DNA of 64,000 nt from the NCBI GenBank assembly GCA_021604765.1, contig BQJP01000004.1, positions 1 through 64,000 of the forward strand, in the 5' to 3' direction. Position 1 is the first letter of the stretch. Each line of letters starts with the position of its first letter. Positions 15,615 to 23,784 of this stretch are shown here, piece by piece. The stretch comes from Thermodesulfobacteriota bacterium. GTDB taxonomy: Bacteria; Desulfobacterota_D; UBA1144; Nemesobacterales; UBA2774. The position numbers and the translations under genes are program-made. The notes beneath the pieces were generated by a model. The model had not been told where the DNA came from. It saw only the letters and a list, made by a program, of their open reading frames with translations, and did not search any database.

Positions 15615-16958
15615 CTACTCAAGAAAGCTTTTTAGTATGGTTCCAACTTCGGACCCTTCAAGTTTCTCTAGCGATCTCTTCTCAATTTGTCTGATACGCT
15701 CTCTTGTGAGTTCAAAGTGTTGACCAATTTCGTCCAATGTAAATGTCTTCTCAAAATCTATTCCAAATCTCATTTTTAAAATTTGCTCCTCTCTTGGTGT
15801 TAGAGTTGATAGAGCATCCTTAATTTTTATGGTTAGTGTTGCCCTTGCAACAGCATAATCTGGAATACTGGAGATATCGTCTGGTATAAAATCCAGCAAG
15901 GTGGTTTTTTCCCCATCTAAAACAGGAGAGTCTAACTGTACGACTTCTTTTGTCGCTTCAAGAACTCTTTTTACTCCTTCCACAGAAATTCCAGTTTTTT
16001 CAGATATTTCTTCCGGGAGAGGTTTTCTTCCTGCTTCTTTATTCATTATAGAGCTTATTCTATGTACTTTAGAAGCTTGCTCTAACACATAAACAGGCAC
16101 TCTAATAGTCCTTGTTTGATCTAACAAAGATCTTGAGATAGCTTGATGTATCCACCATGAAGCATATGTAGAGAATTTATACCCTTTAGTATGATCAAAC
16201 CTTTCAACAGCCCTCATAAGCCCCACATTACCTTCCTGAATTAGATCAGGCAGCGGTAGTCCGCGGCTCATATATCTTTTCGCAATACTCACTACTAATC
16301 TAAGGTTCGCTTTTATAAATCTTTCTTTAAAACGCTTTGCCCTCAAACCATAAACTTTGGAAAGTAAATTAGATCTCTTAATACTTTGTTTAGCAAGATT
16401 TTTTTCAAGTTTAGATTTTACTGCTGTACTCTTTTTTTTACTTTTAGATTGTTTAAGTTTTTTTAATCCTGTGTTTTTTTCTACATTAGAAATAGTGTTA
16501 CTTAGAGTATTGCTTAGACTTCTTTCAAATATGGTTTCCATGAATATTCTTGCTTCAATGGCTTTAGTCTCACATCTTTTTATTTTCGCAGATACTTCGA
16601 TTTCTTCTTTTGGAGTAAGAAGAGGTTCGGTTCCCATTTCTTTGAAATACACTTGCAGGAGCCTAAACTCTTCATCAGGGGTAAACTTTGGCGTTTCGTT
16701 TTCAGAAGCTTCTTCTTTAGAAGTGTCGTTTTTTATCTCACTTTCATTCTCTGAGAGTTGACCTATTAATCCTTCGTCAATTTGCTCCTTGAACAATGTT
16801 TCTTGATCTAAGTTTTGCTTCTCGGTTGGGTAGTCTTCAAAGGAATTCTTTAAAAGTTTTTTTCCAGGTTCTTCGGAGCTTTTTGATCTCTGCTCGACTC
16901 TGTTCTGAACTTTGGTAGATCTAGCACGTTTCTTCGACTTTAATCTAGCTTGTCTCAT
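15615..16958 (-). CDS. RNA polymerase sigma-70 factor (group 1/2)
   Basis: A 447-residue sigma factor (numbering from the longer frame with two extra codons): a charged, disordered N-terminus (1-95), region 1.2 (about 96-140), a lysine/serine-rich spacer (145-205), region 2 with PDLIQEGNVGLMRAVERFD (239-257) and the -10-recognition helix YASWWIHQAIS (267-277), region 3, and region 4 with a helix-turn-helix ending RERIRQIEKRSLEKL (421-435). I start at the ATG 6 bases after GGAGG; an earlier ATG touches that site. Region 1.1 of a classical RpoD is not evident, so it may be the primary sigma of a divergent lineage or an alternative group 2 sigma. It follows proA by 25 bases. Confidence 0.88.
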   Translation of the reverse strand: MRQARLKSKKRARSTKVQNRVEQRSKSSEEPGKKLLKNSFEDYPTEKQNLDQETLFKEQIDEGLIGQLSENESEIKNDTSKEEASENETPKFTPDEEFRLLQVYFKEMGTEPLLTPKEEIEVSAKIKRCETKAIEARIFMETIFERSLSNTLSNTISNVEKNTGLKKLKQSKSKKKSTAVKSKLEKNLAKQSIKRSNLLSKVYGLRAKRFKERFIKANLRLVVSIAKRYMSRGLPLPDLIQEGNVGLMRAVERFDHTKGYKFSTYASWWIHQAISRSLLDQTRTIRVPVYVLEQASKVHRISSIMNKEAGRKPLPEEISEKTGISVEGVKRVLEATKEVVQLDSPVLDGEKTTLLDFIPDDISSIPDYAVARATLTIKIKDALSTLTPREEQILKMRFGIDFEKTFTLDEIGQHFELTRERIRQIEKRSLEKLEGSEVGTILKSFLE

Positions 16959-16983
16959 TACCATCCTCCTTTAATAGATGGAA

Positions 16984-18273
16984 TTATTCTCTTATCTGCC
17001 CCTCTCCTAGAACGATAAACTTTGTAGTTGTTAACTCTTCAAGACCCATTGGGCCAAAAGCATGAAGCTTAGAAGTACTGATACCTATCTCGGCTCCTAA
17101 ACCCAGTTCAAAGCCGTCGCTAAACCTTGTTGAGGCATTAACCATTACGGTTGAAGAATTAACGCCGTTTATAAAACTTTGTGAATTTGCATAGCTTTGA
17201 GTAATAATGGACTCGGTATGCATAGATCCATATTTCTCAATATGCTCTATTGCATCTTCCATGTCTCTTACTACCTTAACACTCAATATTAAATCCAGAT
17301 ACTCTTCAAACCAATCATTCTCATTTGCTTCAATAACTTCTGGAATTATTTCTTTAGTTTTTTTACAGCCTCTCAATTCAACGTTGTTTTCTGAAAAAGC
17401 TTTGCTAATTTCCGGTAAGAAAGACTCTGCTATATCCTCATGTACAAGCATTGTTTCCATTGAATTGCATACACCCGGTCTCTGTACCTTCGCATTAACA
17501 CAAATACTTTGTGCCATATCAAGATCAGCGGTTTCATCAACGAAGATATGACAGACTCCTTTATAGTGTTTAAGAACAGGAATTCTAGAATTCTCAGCAA
17601 CAAATCTAATTAAGCCTTCCCCGCCTCTTGGAATAATCAGATCTATGAGTTCATCTAGTTTTAGCATTTCGAGCACAGCATTTCTATCTGTAATTGGGAT
17701 TATTTGAACTGCATCTTCCGGTAGTCCTGATTCTGTTAGCGCGTCTCTTAGTATTTGCCCAATTGCCATATTTGATCTAATTGTTTCTGATCCACCGCGT
17801 AATATCACTGCGTTTCCTGATTTAATGCATAATCCCGCAGCATCAGCAGTAACATTAGGTCTAGATTCGTAAATTATACCTATCACTCCAAGAGGTATTC
17901 TCATTCGACCCACTTTAAGACCATTAGGCCTAGTCCACATACGAACGACTTCACCAACCGGGTCAGTTAAAGCAGCAACTTCTCTTAGCCCCTGAGCTAT
18001 TTTCTCTATTCTTTGCGGTGTTAAGGTAAGTCTATCAATCATTGCAGATGACTGTCCTTTTGATTCCGCTTCTTCTACATCTTTTTGGTTTTCCGCTATT
18101 ATGTAAGCAGATTTTTCAACAAGGTCCTGAGCCATTTTGTTAAGAGCTTCATTCTTTAATCCTGAACTTGCCCTAGACAATTGCGCAGATGCAATTCTTG
18201 ATTTACTCGCTATATCTATTAGGAGGTTTGATAACTCGTTGCTCATTTGATTTTTTGCTTTGATTGCAGACAT
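16984..18273 (-). CDS. proA: gamma-glutamyl phosphate reductase
   Basis: ProA reduces gamma-glutamyl phosphate to glutamate semialdehyde in proline synthesis. The 429-residue aldehyde-dehydrogenase-fold protein has the NADPH-side loop [18 protein letters not shown] (137-154), ILRGGSE, and the catalytic Cys 269 in [14 protein letters not shown]. An in-frame ATG at residue 10 is an alternative start; neither start has a strong ribosome binding site. proB is not adjacent. It heads the run proA-sigma-recN-rfbACB and has a recognisable promoter upstream. Confidence 0.95.
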   Translation of the reverse strand: MSAIKAKNQMSNELSNLLIDIASKSRIASAQLSRASSGLKNEALNKMAQDLVEKSAYIIAENQKDVEEAESKGQSSAMIDRLTLTPQRIEKIAQGLREVAALTDPVGEVVRMWTRPNGLKVGRMRIPLGVIGIIYESRPNVTADAAGLCIKSGNAVILRGGSETIRSNMAIGQILRDALTESGLPEDAVQIIPITDRNAVLEMLKLDELIDLIIPRGGEGLIRFVAENSRIPVLKHYKGVCHIFVDETADLDMAQSICVNAKVQRPGVCNSMETMLVHEDIAESFLPEISKAFSENNVELRGCKKTKEIIPEVIEANENDWFEEYLDLILSVKVVRDMEDAIEHIEKYGSMHTESIITQSYANSQSFINGVNSSTVMVNASTRFSDGFELGLGAEIGISTSKLHAFGPMGLEELTTTKFIVLGEGQIRE

Positions 18274-18312
18274 TTAGATCAATTTAAATAAATCACCGCT
18301 CCAGTAAGGATG

Positions 18313-18339
18313 ATAATACACTTGCCGACTCAAAGTCAA
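18313..18339 (-). promoter_or_regulatory. promoter upstream of proA
   Basis: Minus strand: TTGACT (18334-18339), 15-base spacer, TATTAT (18313-18318); a 17-base spacing to TTATCA is also possible. A small inverted repeat (GACT-TTG-AGTC) starts in the -35 box and could be an operator. The transcript would carry proA and probably the sigma factor and recN. Confidence 0.5.
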
Positions 18340-18378
18340 GCATATTTTTAAATATACCACGTTATTTATTATATAAAA

Positions 18379-19494
18379 TTAGATTGCCTCATAATGGGCG
18401 TAGGTAAAGTGAGCAATTTCATTGCCAATACTGTCTACAGTTCTAAAATGGTAGGTTTTTGGCTCTAACTTATCCCATAATTCTTTAGGAAATCTCCAAA
18501 CTTTCATACTCTTATCCAATATAGGCATTGCTGCAGCTGGAATACCCAGATCTTGCTCTGAAATTTCTATCCAAATAGGAGTATTTCTAATTTTACTGAA
18601 TGAACCAATATCAATAAGTGGTAAACCTGTCCAGGAAAATGTTTCTGAATCTTGTGTCTGGTTATCAAGGTTTGCAACTTGCCTCATAAAGGGCACCATT
18701 TTCTTAAGGAATGTATTAAACAAAGTCCCGTAATGACGTTTTCTAAATATTTCACTAGATTCTTGAAACCAAATTTTGGCTTGGGGTTCTTTCGCTGCAC
18801 TCTGGTTGTACGTATGTATAGCTTTGGCTTCTGGAACATAATAGGACTTGAGATCACTTTTCTCTAATCTTTTAAGCCAATCAGCTTCCTCAAAATAGAG
18901 CTGATAAATCTCATCAAAGGGCCCTATTTTATTCCAAGCTTTTCTACTAATTGCGAGCAGTGCACCGGTCAAACAATAACTTTCTATAGGTTTTTCAGAA
19001 GCCCAGTACCTCTTAGCTTCCTTTCGCCAATGATTACGAACTGATTTAGCCCAGTTGTGCCCTAATGCGGATGATCTCCATAATATTTCATTCTTAATAG
19101 TGAGATCCATTAATGGTGGATGCAATATCTTCATTTCTTTATCAAGATAGAACCTGGGTCCTGCGGCTGCGGCTCCCTCCTCAATTACATCAACCAAGGA
19201 TTTAATACAATTGGTAGAAACTTCAACATCAGGGTTCATAAAGAAAAATATATCTGCATCTGTATTTTTAACTCCTAGATTTACTCCTTTGGCATAACCT
19301 AGGTTTTCTCCAGGGTTTATTAAGTTTACATCTAAAGAGTTTAATAGTTCTTGATCCTCAGGAAGACTTCCATTATCTATAACTATTATGTCTGCTTCAA
19401 GCCCGCTTGAATCTAAGTCTTTTCTAACTGCTTGAACTGCCGTCACAAGAAGATCCGGTGTGTGATAGTGTACAAAGATAATTGCTATTTTCAT
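18379..19494 (-). CDS. GT2 family glycosyltransferase with C-terminal beta domain
   Basis: A 371-residue GT-A glycosyltransferase. The N-terminal Rossmann-like half contains IIVIDNGS (36-43) and the metal/nucleotide site near NPDV (87-90), and the acceptor-side CLTGALLAISRKAW with downstream FDEIYQLYFEEADW resembles rhamnosyltransferase-like GT2 enzymes (WbbL type). After about residue 285 there is an extra domain of roughly 85 residues (GLPLIDIGSFSKIRN to the end) with alternating short strands, not part of the catalytic fold. It is the last gene of the polysaccharide locus, 105 bases from the proA start. Sugar specificity is not readable. Confidence 0.82.
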   Translation of the reverse strand: MKIAIIFVHYHTPDLLVTAVQAVRKDLDSSGLEADIIVIDNGSLPEDQELLNSLDVNLINPGENLGYAKGVNLGVKNTDADIFFFMNPDVEVSTNCIKSLVDVIEEGAAAAGPRFYLDKEMKILHPPLMDLTIKNEILWRSSALGHNWAKSVRNHWRKEAKRYWASEKPIESYCLTGALLAISRKAWNKIGPFDEIYQLYFEEADWLKRLEKSDLKSYYVPEAKAIHTYNQSAAKEPQAKIWFQESSEIFRKRHYGTLFNTFLKKMVPFMRQVANLDNQTQDSETFSWTGLPLIDIGSFSKIRNTPIWIEISEQDLGIPAAAMPILDKSMKVWRFPKELWDKLEPKTYHFRTVDSIGNEIAHFTYAHYEAI

Positions 19495-19522
19495 TTCCTA
19501 ATTCCTAAACATTATAGTTTTA

Positions 19523-20551
19523 TTAATTGATTATTCCTGTATAGAACTCTAATAGGGATTCTTCCATTTGTTTTTCAGTATAGCGGAGAGCCGTATTGTA
19601 ACCATTTTTTCTAATTTGAGATAACTCATCTTGGATATTGTCATAATTGTCCATTAAATAGAAGAGTTTTTCTAAAAGAGGGTAAATATAGTTATTCTTG
19701 AATACAAAAGCATTAACATTATCTTCAAGATAATCATCTCCTCCATAGGCATCGTAACAGATTGGAATGCACCCGGCTGCCATAGCTTCAGGAACCGCGA
19801 CATTAAATCCTTCAACCGTATTTACACATACAAAGAATGAAGATTCCTTCATAATGCTTGCAACTTCAAGGTGTGTTTTACCTCTAAGTTCAACCATGTG
19901 CCACTTGCTCTTGTCCTGACGTGTTATAAGCCCCAATAATTTCTTAGCGTTATTAGCAAATCTACGGTCTAACATTTTTTTAAGAATATCGTAGTCTAAT
20001 TGTCCGAGCTGTCTATATACATCTTTGGGAAAAAGCAAAACTGTCTTTGATCTTTCTTTTTTTAAGTCTTCATTATTTATAAAGAAATAAGGTGCTATAT
20101 AAGCTGGAATGATATAAGCTTTGGCACCAAAGTGAGTATCAACGATTTTTTTTATATTAGGCATTGTCACAATTACATGATTGTATCCCAAAGCACTAAA
20201 ATCTTGTGCCTTCTGCATCTTGAGAAGAATCAAGAACCCACCTTGGATAAAAACTATTTTGTTGCACTTTATTTTTTGTGGTTCATTGTCCAGAATATTG
20301 ACCTCAGGAACAACAAGATAATCCTCTTTACTTATTTTTAATTCTGGGTCGTTTAAATATAAGATAGGAACATCTGATTGAAACCAACTGTATCTGAAAG
20401 GTGATTGATGATGAAGTATCTTCGCGTTAATACCATTCTTGTTTAGGAGCTTAACATGAGCATATAGGATAGCATTCCCCCAGCTTGGTATATCGTAGTC
20501 TGGAGCTAGATAATAGATTGTCTTACCCTCTATTATGGATATTTTACTCAT
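19523..20551 (-). CDS. GT-B (GT4-like) glycosyltransferase
   Basis: A 342-residue glycosyltransferase with a poorly conserved N-terminal half and a recognisable C-terminal GT-B nucleotide-binding half: SSFFVCVNTVEGFNVAVPEA (about 235-254) followed by MAAGCIPICYDAYGG, equivalent to the E-x7-E region of GT4 enzymes. The first half contains YYLAPDYDIPSWGNAILYAH, typical of a family of group 1-like transferases that lack a clear acceptor motif. Cytoplasmic. Located between the GT2 gene and the radical SAM gene with gaps of about 30 bases, so probably co-transcribed. Confidence 0.7.
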   Translation of the reverse strand: MSKISIIEGKTIYYLAPDYDIPSWGNAILYAHVKLLNKNGINAKILHHQSPFRYSWFQSDVPILYLNDPELKISKEDYLVVPEVNILDNEPQKIKCNKIVFIQGGFLILLKMQKAQDFSALGYNHVIVTMPNIKKIVDTHFGAKAYIIPAYIAPYFFINNEDLKKERSKTVLLFPKDVYRQLGQLDYDILKKMLDRRFANNAKKLLGLITRQDKSKWHMVELRGKTHLEVASIMKESSFFVCVNTVEGFNVAVPEAMAAGCIPICYDAYGGDDYLEDNVNAFVFKNNYIYPLLEKLFYLMDNYDNIQDELSQIRKNGYNTALRYTEKQMEESLLEFYTGIIN

Positions 20552-20580
20552 AGAATATTAATTTAGTGAAAAGTATTACT

Positions 20581-21780
20581 TTAAAAGCCAAGACTTTTTA
20601 TATTTAGAACATTCCTTGCTACTCTTCTGAAAAACGATGCTTGTTTGAAAGATTCCTTTTCAGGAATGGCAAAGACACATTTCTTACATATGAAGTTATC
20701 TGGAGCTTCTTCTATTCCATAAGACCATCTTCGGATCTTTTGTATTTCAGGTCCTGAAAGCACTTCTTTAACGGTCTGTTTATTTAAATCCCCTATGACA
20801 TAATTATTTTCATAATCCTCACAACAGATGAAACACTCGCTTTTGGGATTTATATGAATATGTTGAAGGGGCCTTGATCCTATATTTTCGCAGCCACAAA
20901 GATTAGAGCGTGGTGTGGACGGTTTGTGTCCCACGTTCAAGTATCCTGCTCTATCCATAATCTCTGCATATTTAACATTAAAATAGCTATTGCTGAAGTA
21001 TTCTGATATTTCCTTAAAGTCATTTTTGTGGGTTTCATCACCTTTTCCAAGGACAACAACGTCCATTGCCTCAGCAATTTCTTTGTCTTTTGCATAGTCA
21101 AGATTCTTCATTACCACTTTAATATGATCTCCTTGGCGATCCTTTTTGTACATATCTCGGTCCATAGTAGAAAGATTAATAGAGAGGTACCCTATTCCCC
21201 CCATATCCATAATAGCATCAGTTCGTGAAGGCGTCAGTCCTGTCCCGTTAGTATTAATCGCTGGTACTAGTTCGTATTGTTTTAATATTCTTACTTGATC
21301 AATAAAATTCTTGTCGAGTGTGGGCTCGTTGTAATTAATCATAAAGACAGCTTCAATACTATCTTTATATTCTGATAACTGGCTAACAATATTCTCGTAC
21401 TGTTCTAAGGACATAAAAAAATCCTCTCTAGGATCAATGGAGACAGGACAAAAATAACAAGCCTGATTACAAACCGTATGGGCTTCAAGTGAAACATATT
21501 TTAAAAAGAAGCGTTTTGATAATTCCTCATCATTGCTTTCAGTAATTATCCATTCTTCATTAATTAGAAGAGATTTAATTTCCTGAGGCAAAGAGTTAAT
21601 TGGCTTATTCTTTTCGACAATATCTCTTAGTTCCTTATAACCTCTATCTTTAGCAAAAGTTGCCCTATTTGTGATAGGGTTATATACCCTATCTCCAAAT
21701 ATATGGAGATAGGGCTCTATTACCAAGTTAATTTGGTTTTCTATATGGCCTGTGGTATTTGAATGTACATTAGTAGACAT
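20581..21780 (-). CDS. radical SAM protein with SPASM-type C-terminus
   Basis: A 399-residue radical S-adenosylmethionine enzyme. The 4Fe-4S-binding CxxxCxxC is at C104/C108/C111 (CNQACYFC), followed by the radical SAM barrel. The C-terminus has a cysteine set (C295, C297, C316, C319, C320, C365, C368) and the GDLNKQTVKEVL segment typical of SPASM/twitch auxiliary-cluster domains. The family includes peptide maturases, sugar-modifying enzymes and anaerobic sulfatase activators. A role in modifying a glycan or nucleotide sugar is suggested only by its position between glycosyltransferase and oxygenase genes; no precursor peptide gene is visible nearby. Confidence 0.85.
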   Translation of the reverse strand: MSTNVHSNTTGHIENQINLVIEPYLHIFGDRVYNPITNRATFAKDRGYKELRDIVEKNKPINSLPQEIKSLLINEEWIITESNDEELSKRFFLKYVSLEAHTVCNQACYFCPVSIDPREDFFMSLEQYENIVSQLSEYKDSIEAVFMINYNEPTLDKNFIDQVRILKQYELVPAINTNGTGLTPSRTDAIMDMGGIGYLSINLSTMDRDMYKKDRQGDHIKVVMKNLDYAKDKEIAEAMDVVVLGKGDETHKNDFKEISEYFSNSYFNVKYAEIMDRAGYLNVGHKPSTPRSNLCGCENIGSRPLQHIHINPKSECFICCEDYENNYVIGDLNKQTVKEVLSGPEIQKIRRWSYGIEEAPDNFICKKCVFAIPEKESFKQASFFRRVARNVLNIKSLGF

Positions 21781-21854
21781 AAATTTAAATTACCTTCCTT
21801 TATATTCGTATGCAGATAGAAATTCACAATCCTGGTTCTTATCATTAATGAAAA

Positions 21855-22676
21855 TTATCTAAACAAACGATCTCTAATCTTAAACAATATCGGTGGAATG
21901 AATAATGCAATGGTTTGTTTTATAGATGTTTTAGATTGAGTGTTTCTTAGGAGCTGACCCGGCCTAATTTTAAATAGAGTGCTGTGATCCTCGAGTCCAG
22001 GATTAATTTCTTCATCAGGTCTTCCGTTAGTATAATAGTAGAGTGCAATTGATTTTCGGCTATTACCCTCTTCACAGTTAATAGGATTTGGATTTCCGTG
22101 ATAAGAATAATCAGTAGTGCTGAACATAGCCATAGTGTTGAATTCGGGTACAACATCCACATGGCATTCTTTCATTTCTTTGTCCCACAGTTCAAACTGT
22201 CCGCCATTTTCAGGTTTCCAATCTTTATTTAAATATATAAGGAGATTAAGCCTCCTATCAAGCTGCATTTTTGGATGACGGTTAAAGTCAGCATGGATAT
22301 TTAAGAATCCGCCGTTTTTTAATTCGTGAAGCCCTCCTCCAAAAAAATGAGGATCGGGTATCAATCCATTTATACCTGTCATCTCTTCTAAAAATACTAT
22401 AAATGGTCTTGAATTTAAAAAGTGTAGGAAATGTTTTGTCTCTGGTCCAAAATGATCCTCACCTCTACTGGCGAGTTTAAGCTCATGCTCATTATCATAT
22501 GATAGTTTTCCTTCAGAGCTCCTTAAATCAGGGAATTCATCTAATACTTTATCTAGAATGTCGTTGCTGAACATATCTTTGATTACAATATGAGGAAATG
22601 GCTTATTGTCTTGATATTCCGAGCTCTTTGCTTTACCGAATTCCTCTAAATCTAAATTAGAATTTTTTATATACAT
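21855..22676 (-). CDS. 2-oxoglutarate/Fe(II)-dependent oxygenase (prolyl-4-hydroxylase-like)
   Basis: A 273-residue double-stranded beta-helix oxygenase. The iron triad is seen as H128-x-D130 in NIHADFN and H193 in YSYHGNP, with R207 (SRKSIALYYYT) as the 2-oxoglutarate-binding residue. The overall layout matches the proline-4-hydroxylase-like group of 2OG oxygenases found in sugar and polysaccharide clusters, where some members hydroxylate or tailor glycans; substrate unknown. Located between the radical SAM and sulfotransferase genes, gaps of 74 and 87 bases. Confidence 0.85.
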   Translation of the reverse strand: MYIKNSNLDLEEFGKAKSSEYQDNKPFPHIVIKDMFSNDILDKVLDEFPDLRSSEGKLSYDNEHELKLASRGEDHFGPETKHFLHFLNSRPFIVFLEEMTGINGLIPDPHFFGGGLHELKNGGFLNIHADFNRHPKMQLDRRLNLLIYLNKDWKPENGGQFELWDKEMKECHVDVVPEFNTMAMFSTTDYSYHGNPNPINCEEGNSRKSIALYYYTNGRPDEEINPGLEDHSTLFKIRPGQLLRNTQSKTSIKQTIALFIPPILFKIRDRLFR

Positions 22677-22763
22677 TTAAATTGCCTTGTTTATTTATTA
22701 AACTGAATAGTAATAATTATACTAAAGAAAGAGCTTTTAGATATACCTTTTAGTCATAATAAT

Positions 22764-23639
22764 TTAAGTTATGAAATCCTCCCATAAATTGACATCTATT
22801 TCTGGAAACATCTTAACAGTCTGATCGACTTCATCCATATAATATTGAGCTAGTGTTTTCCGCTGTTTAGAGTTTAAATCCTCTAATATGTACTTTCTTT
22901 TATTAACAAGCTTATCTTGCTCATTCGGTTGATAACTGTCATCAATTCCTAGGAACTTGTAAGTTCTAGAAATTTCTTTTTGAGTATTTTTCTTACATTT
23001 CTCGTACTGCAGGAGAAGTATTTGACTGCGGTCATAATAGGATAACAGCTTTTTGAGTTGAGTTGAAAGACAACTTTGCAAAAATGAATCAGGATATGCC
23101 CAGAAAGTTTCCATCAAATATGACATCTCTTCGTTATCGCCGAACCTATGTTTAGAATCTATACTGGCTTGATTTAAATGTGATAGATATCTATCAATAG
23201 GATTCCTCAGCATTATTAGTATTTTAGTTTCGGGCACAGTCTTAAACAGGTTCTCTAATGCTAATGGAAACCAGAGATAACTTGGGGACCATTCTCCTGA
23301 AATCGATCCCTTAGGTGCGGCAAAAGCTTGCCTGTAAGTAGATATTGCTTCCTGATTTATCTCATCTAATCCATAGTGGTAGAAATAGGCAAGCTCCTTT
23401 TCATTCAATCTATTTTCTTGAACCTGGGGGTGGTCCAATATTAAGGAATACCACCATGACGTGCCGGCTTTAGGACTCGAGATACCTACAAAGTCAGGAG
23501 CCCTTACTTTCCAATCATTGGGAATAGACTTCATATCTCTCAATCCAAAAGGTCCTAGCATAGGCTTATAATGAGCCAATTCGTTTTTATTGGATCTTAT
23601 AAAAGAAAATTTAAGTCTTTTAAAATGTTCTCGAAACAT
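22764..23639 (-). CDS. PAPS-dependent sulfotransferase
   Basis: A 291-residue sulfotransferase of the heparan/carbohydrate type. The 5'-phosphosulfate-binding loop is at 54-62 (SPKAGTSWW) and the 3'-phosphate-binding segment at 145-154 (RNPIDRYLSH). It transfers sulfate from PAPS, most likely to a sugar hydroxyl or amine in the surface polysaccharide or its lipid-linked precursor. An APS kinase gene, which makes PAPS, lies about 7 kb away in the same locus and supports that reading. The start codon follows an AT-rich gap of 145 bases with a weak hairpin. Confidence 0.85.
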   Translation of the reverse strand: MFREHFKRLKFSFIRSNKNELAHYKPMLGPFGLRDMKSIPNDWKVRAPDFVGISSPKAGTSWWYSLILDHPQVQENRLNEKELAYFYHYGLDEINQEAISTYRQAFAAPKGSISGEWSPSYLWFPLALENLFKTVPETKILIMLRNPIDRYLSHLNQASIDSKHRFGDNEEMSYLMETFWAYPDSFLQSCLSTQLKKLLSYYDRSQILLLQYEKCKKNTQKEISRTYKFLGIDDSYQPNEQDKLVNKRKYILEDLNSKQRKTLAQYYMDEVDQTVKMFPEIDVNLWEDFIT

Positions 23640-23644
23640 AATAA

Positions 23645-23676
23645 TTATTAAAAAAAGGCTAAAGTCTAAGCAGACT
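23645..23676 (-). terminator. weak terminator-like hairpin upstream of the sulfotransferase gene
   Basis: Minus strand: AGTCT pairs with AGACT over a 4-base loop, followed by TTAGCCTTTTTTT. Only five base pairs without GC clamp, so efficiency would be low; it lies just before the sulfotransferase start in the 145-base AT-rich gap and might partly attenuate transcription from the genes above. Confidence 0.3.
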
Positions 23677-23784
23677 CATGATGAACTTCTGAATATCTTT
23701 ATAAATACCTTTTTACATAACTTTGATTTATCGTATTCTTTGTGTCTTCTTATATTCACTTTTTTTTGGCATACTAGCTATCAA

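Noticed and set aside
16357-16761. 134-residue open frame on the + strand across the sigma factor gene
   Set aside because: Antisense shadow of a clear sigma-70 gene; no ribosome binding site and composition reflects the complement of Lys/Ser-rich codons.
20581-21780. RiPP maturase with hidden precursor peptide
   Set aside because: No small Cys- or leader-type frame with a ribosome binding site in the flanking gaps (20552-20580, 21781-21854); glycan context is stronger.
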